Part shown: one piece after another, positions 1-10,737 of the stretch
How positions within the stretch are numbered: the first letter of the stretch is position 1
How the letters are laid out: each line of letters starts with the position of its first letter
Origin: Sclerodactyla briareus
Lineage: Eukaryota; Echinodermata; Holothuroidea; Dendrochirotida; Sclerodactylidae
Direction of reading: 5' to 3'
DNA: 64,000 nt
NCBI GenBank assembly: GCA_026419785.1
Contig: JAODTK010005765.1
Location: forward strand, 186,001-250,000
The notes under the pieces: model-generated
The model's database searches: none
Told to the model about the DNA's origin: nothing
Seen by the model: only the letters and a program-made list of their open reading frames with translations
Made by a program: the position numbers and the translations under genes

Positions 1-425
1 TAGTGGTACACCATTTCTGCCAATGAAGTTCTAACAACAATCCCTCTCTTAGACTGGTAAAAGTCATGGTTTAGCCAACAATGTCTAGGTGAATTCCAGA
101 CCCCCCCATAGCAATAATGAACGAGTCCAATGAGATTGGGGCGGAGCTTATGATAAAGCAGGTGAATAACACAATATGTCATTATATATGTAATTGATGG
201 AAAATTAACTGATTACTTTCATTTATTCAAACCACTTCTGAGTCTCTGAAGACCATGTTTCCCAAACGATTCGTAATCATTTATTTCTCATTTAGTCCAT
301 GTATAACATTAACTACGATGTTAATTTCGATCATGATAATGCATACCTCGTCACTGAAATCGTTGCTACTAACCAACTGCTACTCCTCGGGCCTCCGCCC
401 CAGTAAGTCTCGAAGCACTGCGCAT
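1..425. other. Start of window, no recognised feature
   Basis: I see no conserved exon, RNA gene or transposon terminus here. If the minus-strand caspase gene extends to the left, this is intron or intergenic sequence of that gene. Confidence 0.5.
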
Positions 426-550
426 GCAGTCGAGGATGCTGTGTTTGGGGTTCACAGTGCTAACGTCCCCCAGGCGGACTTCTTATGTGGAGCACGCAAG
501 TGCCCCCCGATTAGAGGTAGAAACAGTATTTCCTCAATAGACAAAAGTTT
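426..550 (+). pseudogene. Possible caspase p10-like fragment
   Basis: The plus-strand reading frame contains NVPQADFL followed by a G, an A, a P and then RNS, in spacing reminiscent of the start of a caspase small subunit (commonly P-x-E-ADFL, then a PGY and SWRNS segment). A CAG that could act as a splice acceptor ends at about 430. The segment is one residue short before ADFL, the tryptophan of the WRNS motif is absent, and the GSWFIQ strand expected next is not present. Shifting frame after TTA gives HASAP, also caspase-like, so indels could explain the poor fit. It is on the opposite strand from the clear caspase exon 0.8 kb away, so it would be a different gene copy or a relic. This could be chance similarity. 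Confidence 0.27.
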
Positions 551-559
551 CACGTAATA

Positions 560-1360
560 AAATTATTTCCGCTATCGCAACTTCAATCGCCAATTTCTAG
601 ATTTGGTTGAGATTTTCATGACACCCGCGTGCCCGATACCCCTCGCCAATCTTCTATATATATACCAGGTCTATTTTCAGTTATATTTCCAAGTTGATAA
701 ATACAGGCCGAACATATCCTAACATACTGTTGCACAGGAGCTATGCTATTTTGAAAAACTTCCACTTTATTACTCGGGCCCTACGAGGTGCTTAAGGATA
801 GGCCTATACAAGTTCATAATGAAATTGTGGTCACACACTATTCTTATTAGCCTCATAAAGATTTTGTGGTGATGACATTGTATAATTCGCTTATATATGT
901 ACAATAGAATGTGAGCGATGAATCAATAAAAATATATGTCAACAAACCCAAACCGGTACTTAGTTTCTTCTCATTTTACCAATCAATGTATTGATTTTTA
1001 GAAGCCTCTGCGGCTGCGGCCACGTTTCAATAGACTTCACTGATATGCACTGGTGCGCACTCACAATGCACTATCGCAGGGTGTGAGCTCATTACGAGGC
1101 CCCCGCTGCCGGCAGACAGCGCTTCTGCAACTTAGCGGATGGTTTATTGGTTTGGTCATAGCAACGAACCAAAGCCGCGGCCTCCCCGCCTCGCCCAGGC
1201 GGCCGTGGCGGCCGATATTTGACATGGCGCCTAAGCCCACTTTATTTTGCTCATCTTGTCATACTTCCCATGATGGCCAAAAGGGGGAACACCTGTTGTG
1301 CCCCCCCCCCACATCTGAATCGGCTCCTGCTTTACATGTAGTTAAGTTTTGCTGCCTCAC
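560..1360. other. Gene-free stretch next to caspase exon
   Basis: On the minus strand this is the intron directly downstream of the caspase p20 exon. I looked for the His (SHG) and Cys (QACRG-type) active-site exons on the minus strand here and did not find them. It includes a C-homopolymer near 1,302 and GC-rich sequence at 1,180-1,215. Confidence 0.5.
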
Positions 1361-1539
1361 CTCAAGCTTTAGATTCTGTTTCTTGACCACCAGGAACCCG
1401 AGTTTTGTCTCCGAACAGCTTCACCAACTTCTCGACATCTATGTTGGTACCCATCCTCATTGGTAACGTCTTGTCTATAAATGTCTCGTTGTTGATGATG
1501 AGGATGATTCCCCTCGGGTGTGCCTTCATAGGTAGCATC
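1361..1539 (-). CDS. Caspase p20 domain exon (partial gene)
   Basis: An internal exon coding the first part of a caspase catalytic large subunit, the cysteine protease domain that executes or initiates apoptosis in the cytosol. The minus-strand translation shows RGIILIINN, the buried first beta strand of the p20 fold, then RMGTNIDVEKLVKLFG, matching the family pattern R-x-GT-D-x-D-x-x-x-L-x-x-LF. After one extra A in an AAAA run the frame moves to LGFLVVKKQNLKLE, again the expected LGF-V-x-N-L segment. The acceptor is a pyrimidine stretch ending CTGCAG; the donor is GAG|GTGAGG at 1,361/1,360. The exon lacks the catalytic His and Cys, which normally sit on later exons and would lie left of the window or unseen. 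The CARD exon 4.7 kb upstream on the same strand makes an initiator-type CARD-caspase (caspase-2/9-like architecture) likely. The one-base frameshift is probably a homopolymer sequencing error. Confidence 0.85.
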
Positions 1540-2030
1540 CTGCAGAAGGACATGAAGTGACAAAGTACTGATTTCTGAGCTATTGGGTGTCTAGCAAATA
1601 GAGGTTCCCCCCAGGTGAAAGCTTGATATTGATCAAAACCTAGCTACTTCTCAATGCACAACACCATGGGTTGTTTTATGTTAATTACTGAGGGGACATA
1701 TACCCCCCCCCCACCTCACCGCAGGGAAGCATCCCCCATCCCACACCCTGGTAAACTCCATCCACCCTAACAGCTAGATGGGGTACATAAACATGTGGGT
1801 TTCATGAAACACCAATCAGTGGTTTCTTCATTTTGTATTTTGCATTTAGTGTATTTTAACCAACCTGATCTTACAGCTCGAAAGAGCAAATTGTCAGTTA
1901 TCAGATAATAACAGCACAATCCAAAGGCATACAGGTGGATATAGATCGACAGCCCCTCCAATTAGCACTATAATGAATAGAAAGCATAATAAGTTCAGTC
2001 ATATTTAATGACAAATTGGCCTTTAGACTG
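1540..2030. other. Probable caspase intron, start
   Basis: Minus-strand sequence upstream of the p20 exon. Apart from the branch/pyrimidine region of the acceptor (1,541-1,560) and C-runs at about 1,612 and 1,706, nothing is recognised. Confidence 0.5.
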
Positions 2031-2935
2031 ATTGTTGACCATGCCCATGAATGGAGTACCAAGTTTTGTGGAAATGTTACTAAATTGCATATATTATGTT
2101 AATGAGACACATTGAATGACCTCCAGTGGGACCAAATCTATGTCCAATTTATTGGACAAGAGTTGGAACCATACCATACCCACCAGGTTTAGGAAAATCC
2201 AACAAACTTGAATTTGACCTCGAGTAGTAAAAAATTCTGGAATAAAGGTGAAACACACCGACCGAGCCTCAAGAATATCTGACGAATTTAACAAGATGAT
2301 CATGAGAGCCAACAAACTTTCACACCACATATGCAAACATAGGCATGTTTTAATCCCACAAAATGGCCTTCTGATAGAACTCTAGTGACTTTGCAAGCCC
2401 CACTTGTTGTTCAGGACCAACTGTGGTCCACATTCTTCAAGTTTTGTTTGAATGGGACTAGAAAAAACAATGAGTTATGCCAAATTGACCTCTGGTGACC
2501 TTTAATTGACCTTCATGTTGTATTGTACTACAAACAGTCCACATCCACTAAAATTTTGTTCAAATCTGACAAGTTAAGAAACAATCACACACACAGAAAA
2601 ACAAAACTGATGGAACACTCTGGTGACCTTGAAATCACTGTCATGGTTTTTTCAGGACTAACTTTGGTCCCACCCACCAAGTTTTGTGTAAATCATAACC
2701 ACTCTAATATTTCGCAGAAGACCTCGTGTGACCTTGAACACCGTCAAATGGTTTTCGCAGCCAACTTTTGTCCCCACCCACCAAATTTTGTGTTCATTCT
2801 GTGTATTTTCATGTAAAACCTGCGAGAGAGCATAGCAGACATGCAGCGATGCCCACTTTTTTCAACTTTTGTTTGAAAGGAAGAAAAATCATCGCACACA
2901 TACATACACACTCACAAACATGCCAAAAGGATTTG
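2030..2935. repeat. Degenerate TGACCT-type tandem repeat
   Basis: Successive units carry TGACCT(C/T)-GTGACC, a CACCAAGTTTTGTG-like segment and AATC-type spacers, at intervals of roughly 100-135 bp (for example near 2,487, 2,621 and 2,729). The array ends in a CACACA-rich stretch at 2,895-2,925. The same vocabulary (TGACCTTGAATGACC, AAGTTTTGTG, terminal CACACA) recurs at 7.7-8.3, 27.66-27.75, 29.6-29.85 and 50.5-50.7 kb, so this is a dispersed family. It lies in the presumed caspase intron. Confidence 0.65.
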
Positions 2936-2989
2936 TAATAGGCTGTCAACGAATACCAAATATTCGCTATTCGTTCGTTCCATTGCGAA

Positions 2990-3050
2990 AATGAATAGCA
3001 AATCGGCAGCCGCTAAGTCTCTTTCCTGAACTTTGTTCAGGCAAGACAAA
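2990..3050. repeat. Shared terminal module of repeat family
   Basis: GCTAAGTCTCTTTCC, then GAACTTTGTTC and a GACAAAAC-like end. A near-identical module follows another CACACA stretch at 43,318-43,360. The conserved order, CACACA then this module, suggests it is the end of a mobile repeat. GAACTTTGTTC is itself a short palindrome. Confidence 0.6.
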
Positions 3051-3878
3051 ACAAAGGAGTGGAAACCAGAACAAGTAGCAACCTCCTACCATTGCATTGC
3101 AGCCTGAAAAAGCGTATTCAAAGTTGGAGTTAATGAGATGATAGGACAAAAAATGTGTCAAGCGAGAACTGGCAGTTCGACTTTTAACGTACAGTGTGCA
3201 AACAATCTTTCAAAACTCCCCAGTCCCCAGACAGGAATTACCCGTATACTACCAGCACAAAACTTTTGAGATGTTCCCCCATACCTATCAACAATTCCAT
3301 AGTAACAAGAAATGAATTGGTTTAGTTTGGGGAGTGGTGACAGTGCCTGAATAGGCCGTAATGAAGAGCTAGGAGGATAACCTCCTTAAACCAGGCTCAT
3401 GTGCCCGCCAAATAAAACCAGAGCACCAATGGTGCAGTAGCTGCATGTCAGAATGCATGTTTATTGATCGATGTTAGACCTCATGTAGTTTTGAAGAACA
3501 CAATATCTCAATTCCTCAACACTACAAGAATTGGTACTTATGATGCAATTGAGAACATAACATGTAAAAAGCTTCAATTGCAAGCTATACAAAATGACCG
3601 AAAACAATCTTTCCGAACGACCCTTCACCCCGGAATTTCCCCCGTACTGTAGGTATCGCTTGGTCAATGATATGCGACCAATCATCAGTGACTCGTGAAT
3701 TGACCTGATCAACCTGACAGTCTTAAGAATGCTTCAATGTCCAGCTAGACATAAACAAACAAATTAACACATGTCAACTTTTTTCATATGAAACCTACTT
3801 CATTCTGCAGTCTGTCATCTGATCACCCTGTAAATTGATCTTTAAAGAGGCAATATCCTCTCACTATATATATATATA

Positions 3879-3909
<31 letters not shown>

Positions 3910-4388
3910 AACAGTCCTGTATACCATGGGACATATATTTTCTATGTATATCTATCCTCTATCTATTCTATTCATCATCCATATTCCTGTTCAAGGTAAA
4001 TAACACAAGACAAAGATGGTTTTGGAAAACCTAGATTTGAGCTTCAGTTTTGAAATGCCATTTTCTCTTCACAGTAAGTTTCAATTCCGTCTACGCCAAG
4101 CAAGTGCAGGTTTAAATTGTCAGGCAAACAGAGCACTTAGAAGTGATGAAAGTTGCTATACTTCTGTTTTCATTATCCCATGGTGCAGCTGTAAAGTAAC
4201 ACATATCAGAAAGCAAGTATCATACAGGATAAATCATAAATACCAAGCAGAGAACAGAAATCAGGAACAAAAAATACACCACACAAACCCAAACAAAAAC
4301 ACAGATAACAGCAGTGAAGACTATTTTGGTTGAGTTTACCCAAATTCTGATGTGAGAACATCATAGTTTACACTGTAATTTGTAATGA
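3050..4388. other. Intronic or intergenic stretch with AT microsatellite
   Basis: No conserved exon recognised. Open frames at 3,461-3,712 (both strands) and 4,016-4,333 resemble no family I know. A (TA)n microsatellite occupies about 3,864-3,910. Confidence 0.5.
3864..3910. repeat. (TA)n microsatellite
   Basis: Runs of TA interrupted once by CTATAT and ending before AAACAG. Confidence 0.95.
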
Positions 4389-4400
4389 TATGGCCTACAC

Positions 4401-4889
4401 AGTTTTGCTCCCCGGGATGAAAACAACAAAATATATATAGTAAAAGTGCATGTTCAACCTTTGGAGGAAACATATAGTGAAAGGGCAAGTTCAACATTTT
4501 TGGGGGGAGTAGGAACCTCAACCCAGGCAGGAACATCAGTATGGCAAGATGCTGCAGGACTGACTGGAAAAGCATCAAGGACTGATTGGAAAACTATCAA
4601 TGCTCCATCCCCAATTCGAAATCAAAAGTCAAATTATGTTAAGGCAGAGCCCCAAATCTCCCTACCGTTCCCACCGGCCTGGACAAATGAGTTGAAAGTG
4701 ATGATGCAGGTCTCCAAAATGAAGGAGGACCATGGCGTGCAAGAAAACCTGCCAATAGGAACCACACAGTGTCCAATGAGTCATATAAAAGCCGGGACAC
4801 TCTCACGACTGAACATGCAGAAAATTCCCTCAAGACTCGCCGCTAGTACACTGAATTCTTCATCAGCTAGAGTAGGCCCCTATGTATGA
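4401..4889 (+). CDS. Candidate terminal exon, unrecognised protein
   Basis: An open frame with no stop from 4,389 to the TGA at 4,887-4,889, about 160 codons, the longest uninterrupted frame in the window. A weak acceptor (CCTACACAG) ends at 4,400. The predicted protein is Ser/Thr/Lys-rich and hydrophilic with no predicted membrane segment; motifs such as SLPFPPAWTN and LSRLNMQKIPSRL look protein-like but match no family I can name. A canonical AATAAA lies at 4,986-4,991, about 100 bases after the stop, which fits a last exon with a short 3' UTR. Against it: one or two frames this long are expected by chance in 64 kb, and it would lie antisense within an intron of the caspase gene. Confidence 0.3.
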   Translation, partial: SFAPRDENNKIYIVKVHVQPLEETYSERASSTFLGGVGTSTQAGTSVWQDAAGLTGKASRTDWKTINAPSPIRNQKSNYVKAEPQISLPFPPAWTNELKVMMQVSKMKEDHGVQENLPIGTTQCPMSHIKAGTLSRLNMQKIPSRLAASTLNSSSARVGPYV

Positions 4890-4985
4890 CTGTTTATGCT
4901 GAGGTAATACACACAATTGGATTGATCAAGATATTGACACTGCAAGGATCTGTGCATGCATTGAACACTATAATAGTGTTTGGGG

Positions 4986-4991
4986 AAATAA
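4986..4991 (+). promoter_or_regulatory. Candidate polyadenylation signal
   Basis: AATAAA hexamer about 100 bases downstream of the stop of the candidate exon ending at 4,889. Meaningful only if that exon is real. Confidence 0.25.
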
Positions 4992-5820
4992 ACACTTTGA
5001 ATCACTATTGTGGCCACCTCTGAAACTCACTTAGGTATACCCTTGACATGCTCAGTAATTACCCATGGCTGGGGAATTTGTCAGTGTTGAGCATTTAAAC
5101 ACATGAAAACTGATGGCAAAATATGATTTAGAGAAGTGTTTGATTCCCATCATTTGTTCAAGAGTGTATGGTCTTATCTCTAAGCAGTCCACTGTCCACT
5201 TCAAATGTACTGTACCCTACTTTGAAGGACTATTTTCCACATTACAACGATGACAGTTGCTGTATGAGATTAGAGCTTCAAGCACTAGTAGCCACTCATG
5301 GATCCACTTGCTTACCCCTGGGTCATGTTATTGTATATTTGTGCAACATGTACAAAACATTGTACGATGACATCAATTGATGGCTGACAACTGTTCTGCA
5401 ACTCCTACTGCAGTTTTTCCATTTGCAGTCACCTTTAACAGTCCTAAATAAGTCGTTACCATCTCGAGTCCAAAAATATAGCTTACCATGATAGCAATGG
5501 GGTCAAATTTGATCATCTTGGTTGACATTTTGTAACAAATTTGGCCATATCAATTGAGCGATAGCCGTCTAAAAGATGCCACGAGGGTCCTTGCCTACAA
5601 GGCTCTTTGGCCACCTGACAATTCTGACATGTCACACTCTTGCTATAAAACATGCACCTCTAGCTTGTTTCCTTCAGATGCAACCATTCCAATACTCCCT
5701 TCTTATTGTTCCCTGGGTGTCCCCTGGGGGACTTCCCAATAAAGCTGCCACATACAACACCTGATACTCCTCCCGATACTCTTCACAAGTCACCTCACAA
5801 AGGTCACCGAAGGAACGGCT
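4992..5820. other. No recognised feature
   Basis: Moderately AT-rich sequence; the open frames at 5,168-5,380 and 5,554-5,764 show no family resemblance or convincing splice sites. Confidence 0.5.
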
Positions 5821-6135
5821 GTTAGGCCATCAATATGACCGAACATCAGCACTGTGCACCAAAATTTATAGAAGTAGTCCTCTGCAGTTTTCACTTATTG
5901 ACCCATTGTGCCCCTGTAATGCCATTTGACCTCGACCTTCAGGTGATCAACGATGACCATCAGTCAATAAACATTGTGACCAAGTCTGGTCGAGATTCAT
6001 CGAAGCACAAGCATTTTGTGGCCCAAAAACCAAAGGTTCACAGACTGGATAGGTAGAAGGATAGAGGGCTAGAAGGATAGATAGAACGACATGGGCATCA
6101 CAATAGCTCAACCAGAATAGCTTTGTTTTAGCAGT
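5820..6135. repeat. Probable dispersed repeat with hairpin end
   Basis: The segment has the style of the TGACC-type repeats: GACCATCAGTCAATAAAC, CTCGACCTTCAGGTGATC and a GGATAGGTAGAAGGATAG purine stretch. It ends in TAGCTCAACC...AGCTTTG...AGCAGTTGAGCT, where AGCTCAAC and GTTGAGCT are complementary (about 6,107-6,141). Presumed mobile or simple-repeat derived, in the caspase intron. Confidence 0.4.
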
Positions 6136-6213
6136 TGAGCTTAAATGGGACATGTCAGTAGGCTATCAAAATAGAGGGTGAGAAAGGTCATGGAAAGCAG
6201 AAGAATCAATTAC

Positions 6214-6432
6214 CCTGATTGTCCACGTTTCATCTAATACTGTTGTAGTATGTGACTCTTGCTGTGGTCCCGACGAGGGAGGCATGAAGCACTTTTCTTA
6301 TCAATTAGATCAGCAAGATGTTCCTGGCATAGAAGACCGGAGGCTCCTGACGAGTGCCCCAAAGGCCTTCGGGCCCCTCTTCTGTATGTCCATCAGGAAC
6401 CTGGTATTCTGTTGCATTTTGTCAGGGATGGC
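6214..6432 (-). CDS. CARD domain exon of caspase gene
   Basis: Exon coding the second half of a caspase recruitment domain, the homotypic interaction module initiator caspases use to join activation platforms. The minus-strand frame begins after TTTTTTCAAG (6,433) and reads NTRFLMDIQKRGPKAFGALV then RSLRSS, the canonical end of helix 4, the RG-P-x-AF turn and helix 5. After one extra C in a CC pair the frame moves to QEHLADLIDKK, the expected final CARD helix (GQ-x-HLA-DLL pattern). A Ser/Thr/Gln-rich linker (PPSSGPQQESHTTT) follows in a third frame up to a possible donor ATCAGG|GTAATT at 6,214/6,213; the exact 3' end is uncertain. Same strand and order as the p20 exon at 1,361-1,539. The exon with the first CARD helices was not confidently located further right. 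Other CARD proteins are possible, but the neighbouring caspase exon argues for one gene. Confidence 0.8.
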
Positions 6433-6483
6433 CTTGAAAAAATGATGGAAATTAGTTATTACTGGCAGGGGAAAACCCTCTGA

Positions 6484-7007
6484 GGTAATAAAATAAGAAC
6501 TTGAATTAGGCAACCCTAGCCACTCCCCAGTGCTTGCATAGCAGCATGTCTAGCAATGCTTCCTTTTTTCAGCTTGAGAGAAGGGACAATGCAAATGGCA
6601 TGAAGATTGAAGGTCATGGCCAGCCTAAAGAACTAAAACAATCTTGATGATTCCTGCAATGATTTTTTGTTTATTCTCAACAAATAACTGATGCAGATTC
6701 AAGTAACTCAATGTTCACTATGGTTCCAAGCTTACTAAGTGCAGTGGAACTGAACATATGGACCTCTAGTGACTGACACATGATGAGTGAGCAGCATCAT
6801 TGTAGGCTTAGCGAAGGGGGGGGGGGGGTTTAAATGACACTGTAGGAAAGCGCAAATTATATATTTAATCACAGCAACATTTTTCAGACCAACATTTTAT
6901 GACCCCCAAGTATCTTCAAATTAACTGATCCTCTATAATTTTTGTATTAGTTACATTATAGAATTTTCTTTCATTATTAACATGCTGAACAATTTCATCT
7001 TGAACTA
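6484..7007. other. No recognised feature
   Basis: Presumed intron upstream of the CARD exon. Holds a G13 run near 6,817-6,830. I looked for the N-terminal CARD helices on the minus strand and saw none. Confidence 0.5.
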
Positions 7008-8440
7008 GAAAATGTCGGGCGGGTAAACCGCCAGACGTATATATCCTGCATCTCTTATTCAAGAAATTTGGTGAACATGAACTGGACAATATTCGTAGAA
7101 AGAAGACATTTATAGACTTGTGAACGACCGTTTCAGGTAAATGTCGTCCTTAACTGAGCGTCACCTTTAGATTCAAGATAAGACCTTTAACCACATGACC
7201 ACCCGACAGCGTCAAATTTCAGGTCCGAAGGTCACAAACATGCAGGTCAACAATTATATCACAATGGTGAACCATCCAGCCTCGCAGATATTCAATTCTC
7301 CGATTATAGCCAAAAAACAGTTTTTGACCCCTAAGTGACTTCTAATGATCTTGAAAGATTATGAAACAAGTTTCATGAAAAATGTTACTCTCCATGTGAT
7401 ACATCCACTCCTAGGAGCATTTTGCATTCTGATGAACACACCCAGTGCTATTGGCGAAAAAGTACTAAAATCAGTTTTTGACCCCTAAGTGACCTTAAAT
7501 GACTTCCAATGACATGGCGGTTCTTATGAAAATTGTTACACTCCATGTGATGCATCCACTCCTAGAAGCATATTGCATTCCATAACATGTCCAATGTTAT
7601 TGCAAAACAAGTATTAAACTCATCATTTTGATGATCAGGATGTTTTAACTATATGCAAATTAGTCCACAAATTTACCCTTAGTGATCTTGATGCCTATTG
7701 AATAAATTAATCAGGACCGGCAGTAGGTCCTATTCACAAAAGTTAGTCAAAATCCCTAAAAGTTGAGAAATATTGCATTAATTATTCTAATTATGCTAAC
7801 GAATATATAAATTAAACACAAATAATGACCTCCAGTTGATTTCAACGCAATTGAATAAAATTATCGGGACTGTCAGAAGGTTCTACTCACCAAGTTTCGT
7901 GAGAATCCAACGAAGTTTATAAGTTTGCCTTATTGCTAATTGGCCCACCTATTATGTAAATTAGTCATTCAAGATGAACCTCCAGATGACCTCGGCCACT
8001 TTAGAAAAATTCATCGGCATTGATAGTTGGCCCTATTCACCAAGTTTCTGAAAATCCAATGAAGTTTGAAATATCACGTACATTATGCTATAATTAGGCT
8101 ACTGGCCAAAGAAAAGCAAACTTGACCTCGGATGACCTTGAAATTGTCGCCATGTTTTCGGCTCCAACAACACCAGTTTCGTTGTAAATCCCACGGAACT
8201 TGAAAATTTTGCGGAAAACCTGCAAAATAGAGGGCAGCAAATATACGATATAGCCCATTTTCGAACTTATCCGAGATTTTACTCATACGGACATGTGCTA
8301 CCAAGTTTTGGGTCAATCGGATAAACTGTTAAAGAATGAGAACGCTAACGCCTAAAGTTTCCAGCGGCGGCGGAGACGTCGGGCACACGGCCATACCATA
8401 ATATCCCCGAACACTTACAGTGTTGCGGGGATATAATGAC
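7008..8440. repeat. Dispersed composite repeat with hairpin ends
   Basis: Starts at a GGCGGGTAAACCGCC hairpin (about 7,019-7,033) and ends at a strong hairpin (8,401-8,435). Inside are two direct ~150-bp units sharing TGACCCCTAAGTGAC and CCATGTGATACATCCACTCC (near 7,325-7,470 and 7,475-7,620), then three ~140-bp TGACCTCC/CACCAAGTTTC units (7,830-8,200). The 5' end is found inverted at 33,660-33,730, which supports a mobile family. No transposase frame is visible, so it would be non-autonomous. Confidence 0.6.
8401..8435. repeat. Strong hairpin at repeat terminus
   Basis: ATATCCCCG + AACACT, loop TAC, AGTGTT, one bulged G, CGGGGATAT: a 15-bp stem. It ends the composite repeat of 7.0-8.44 kb. 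It may be a transposon tip, though no TSD was found. Confidence 0.8.
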
Positions 8441-10735
8441 CCCTGGTCTACACTAGAATTGAAGGGTCCCACATACAAACCAAATTTAACTAGATTGGAT
8501 CAAACATTTTGTTCGGGTAGCAGGGTTCCAACTAGGGTGACAGCAAACAGACTACAAGCATTGATGATATTGGAACTGCTAGTAAGACAGAGGAACTGCT
8601 AGTCAATTGGAATTAATCAGCAAATAACTGATAATCAATTCACTCCCCATTTATTTCCTGGAGAGGGGGGGGGGGGAAGCAGCCGGTAAAGTGATTTGTC
8701 ACCGTTATCGTGCTAAAGTTTGCCAACCATTGTCCCATTTTAACAGGGGTGAAACCACTATTCTGCCAGAATGACGAAATGCCAATAGTTTGAATTTTTA
8801 TAAAACACAGATAAAGTTATTTAGTATAATGTACATGACACTACATTACTAAACATGATGGCCCAATGCGTATGCCAAGTGAAAGCAGCAGAATATAATC
8901 ATTCATCGAATAAGCCATTCCAGGCATACTGTAATTCCGCAGGAATATACAAGACGTGCAAGTCGTTGCGGGAATCAGGGTCATGTCCATTCGGACATGG
9001 AAAGAATTACTTGGTTTTGTTTGAATGTATATTCTGGCTTTTTATGTGATTTCAACTCGTGAACATGCTGAAACTATAGAATGTGACGGACGGGAGATAT
9101 ACGGCATACAAGTTCCTGTACCAGCACAACCACACAGAGAGAGTCACGCTTTGGGGGGGGGGGGACTACGATTACGAATAGGTAGATGTGGAGGAAGGCT
9201 ATTTCGTCAGAATACTTTGGGACATGATAAAAATTGCCTTACATCATTTTTACCTCATTAGAGCGGCAGTGAGAATCTGTCCCTCTTTTGCCTAGGACCT
9301 CCATCAATTACAAATAAAAATGTCGGTACCATGATATTCATCACAGGCAAACTACCTCAAACGCTTAATCTTGGGATCGGATATATATCCTCGCAATGTG
9401 AACTGCTTCAGCAGATTGAAGTTTCTAAATCCCTGGAGAGGACATGGGGATTCCTCTGTAGAGTTTCTATGTTTGCGGCATTCTGTAGGAAGAGAACAAC
9501 AGAAGAAATAGGAAACAAGTGTGAGCCATGTGACGTAACAGAGGAGCATAGGCTAGGTGCTCTCTTAAAATGATTCAGACAGGAACTTCAAACTCGATTG
9601 GTGATGATAAACCACAATTTTATTTTTAAGAACATGGGCCTGCAATGTGTATTACCCTCCATTGGTCCAGTAGACAAGAAGAAGTGAAAGCAAGTTTGAA
9701 GATTGCATTTGCAAATCCAGGTGCAAACTAAATTTGCCCATCAATTCAACCTATGAAACAAAACCTTTTTTGCTCAGCTCTTCGGCTTTTTGAAGCCACA
9801 CGACGAGTCTGATGTGGTGAAGCGTGAGATTCATCTAAAAAAAGATCTAAAGCCAGATCGAGAGAGAGTGGTCCTCATTATTATAGGTTGTTCGATAACC
9901 GATCAGGAAGATCCTGCACAGACTCATGAAAAACCAACAAAAGATTCTCAAGGAGGGTCGTTCTTTTATTCATGAAATCAACCCTTGTCCTATTCCAGCA
10001 TGGACTGCAGAGTATTGAAAACATCCATAATAGCAAGATCAATAGGCGTACGCGAGCCCATGGAGCCCAAAGACACGCAAGGGCCCCTACTTTAGGCAAT
10101 GCCTAAAGACATGCATACCAGATCGCGAAACATGTGAATCACACGCGAGAGAGAGAGGAGACAACCCTAGAAAATCACTCCAAACAAAAAGGATACAAGT
10201 TGACAAAGCACTGTGGAAGTAGTTAGGCATTTTCTAGGAAATTTTGTGAGCGTTGGAAAGCGCAAACGTGACAAACCCGTGTAAATTCTCTTAGAACAAG
10301 TCTTGACAAACCAGATGGTTTGGCTGGCAAACTGAGGAAGGGCGACTTGGGGTTGCCAACCCAGACAAAAATGTGGTAAAAGAAAGTGCCAGGTCTTGAC
10401 CTGATTATGGGGGTGATGCAGGGTTGCCAATTAGGTAAGTATGAGTTGGAAGTAGATTTAGCGATTCTCTTGCCACTGACCTTCAACTAAGACTTTTGGA
10501 CTTGTCCCGTGCACAAGGTTTCATTCTTCACCTGTACTAAGATAACCTTTTCACTGACCAAAAAAAATATATGGGTCTGCATCATTAGAGGGAAGCCCCA
10601 TAGGCTTCAATATGAGCTTGATCCAACCAGTTTGGGCAGGGTATTGTGTCAACAGCCAGATTGCGCTATATCAATTTTTCACAATTTCCCATTCAACAAA
10701 TATGACGGCTAATCCACCTGTTTCATGTACTACCC
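8440..10735. other. No confidently recognised gene
   Basis: Includes G-runs at about 8,666 and 9,155. The plus-strand frame 8,855-9,049 contains CKSLRESGSCPFG, similar to half of a CCCH zinc finger but lacking the third Cys and the His. Minus-strand sequence near 9,890-9,975 (LLVFHESVQDLPDRL) loosely resembles first CARD helices, but no donor follows. The stretch 10,240-10,440 has two GGGTTGCCAA motifs typical of repeat DNA. Confidence 0.45.
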
Positions 10736-10737
10736 AT

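Noticed and set aside
1053..1466. 137-codon plus-strand frame
   Set aside because: It overlaps the caspase p20 exon antisense and has GC-rich low-complexity wording; a shadow frame.
9881..9975. Minus-strand LLVFHESVQDLPDRL as the missing first half of the CARD
   Set aside because: Similarity to CARD helices is loose, stops follow at once and no splice donor is present nearby.
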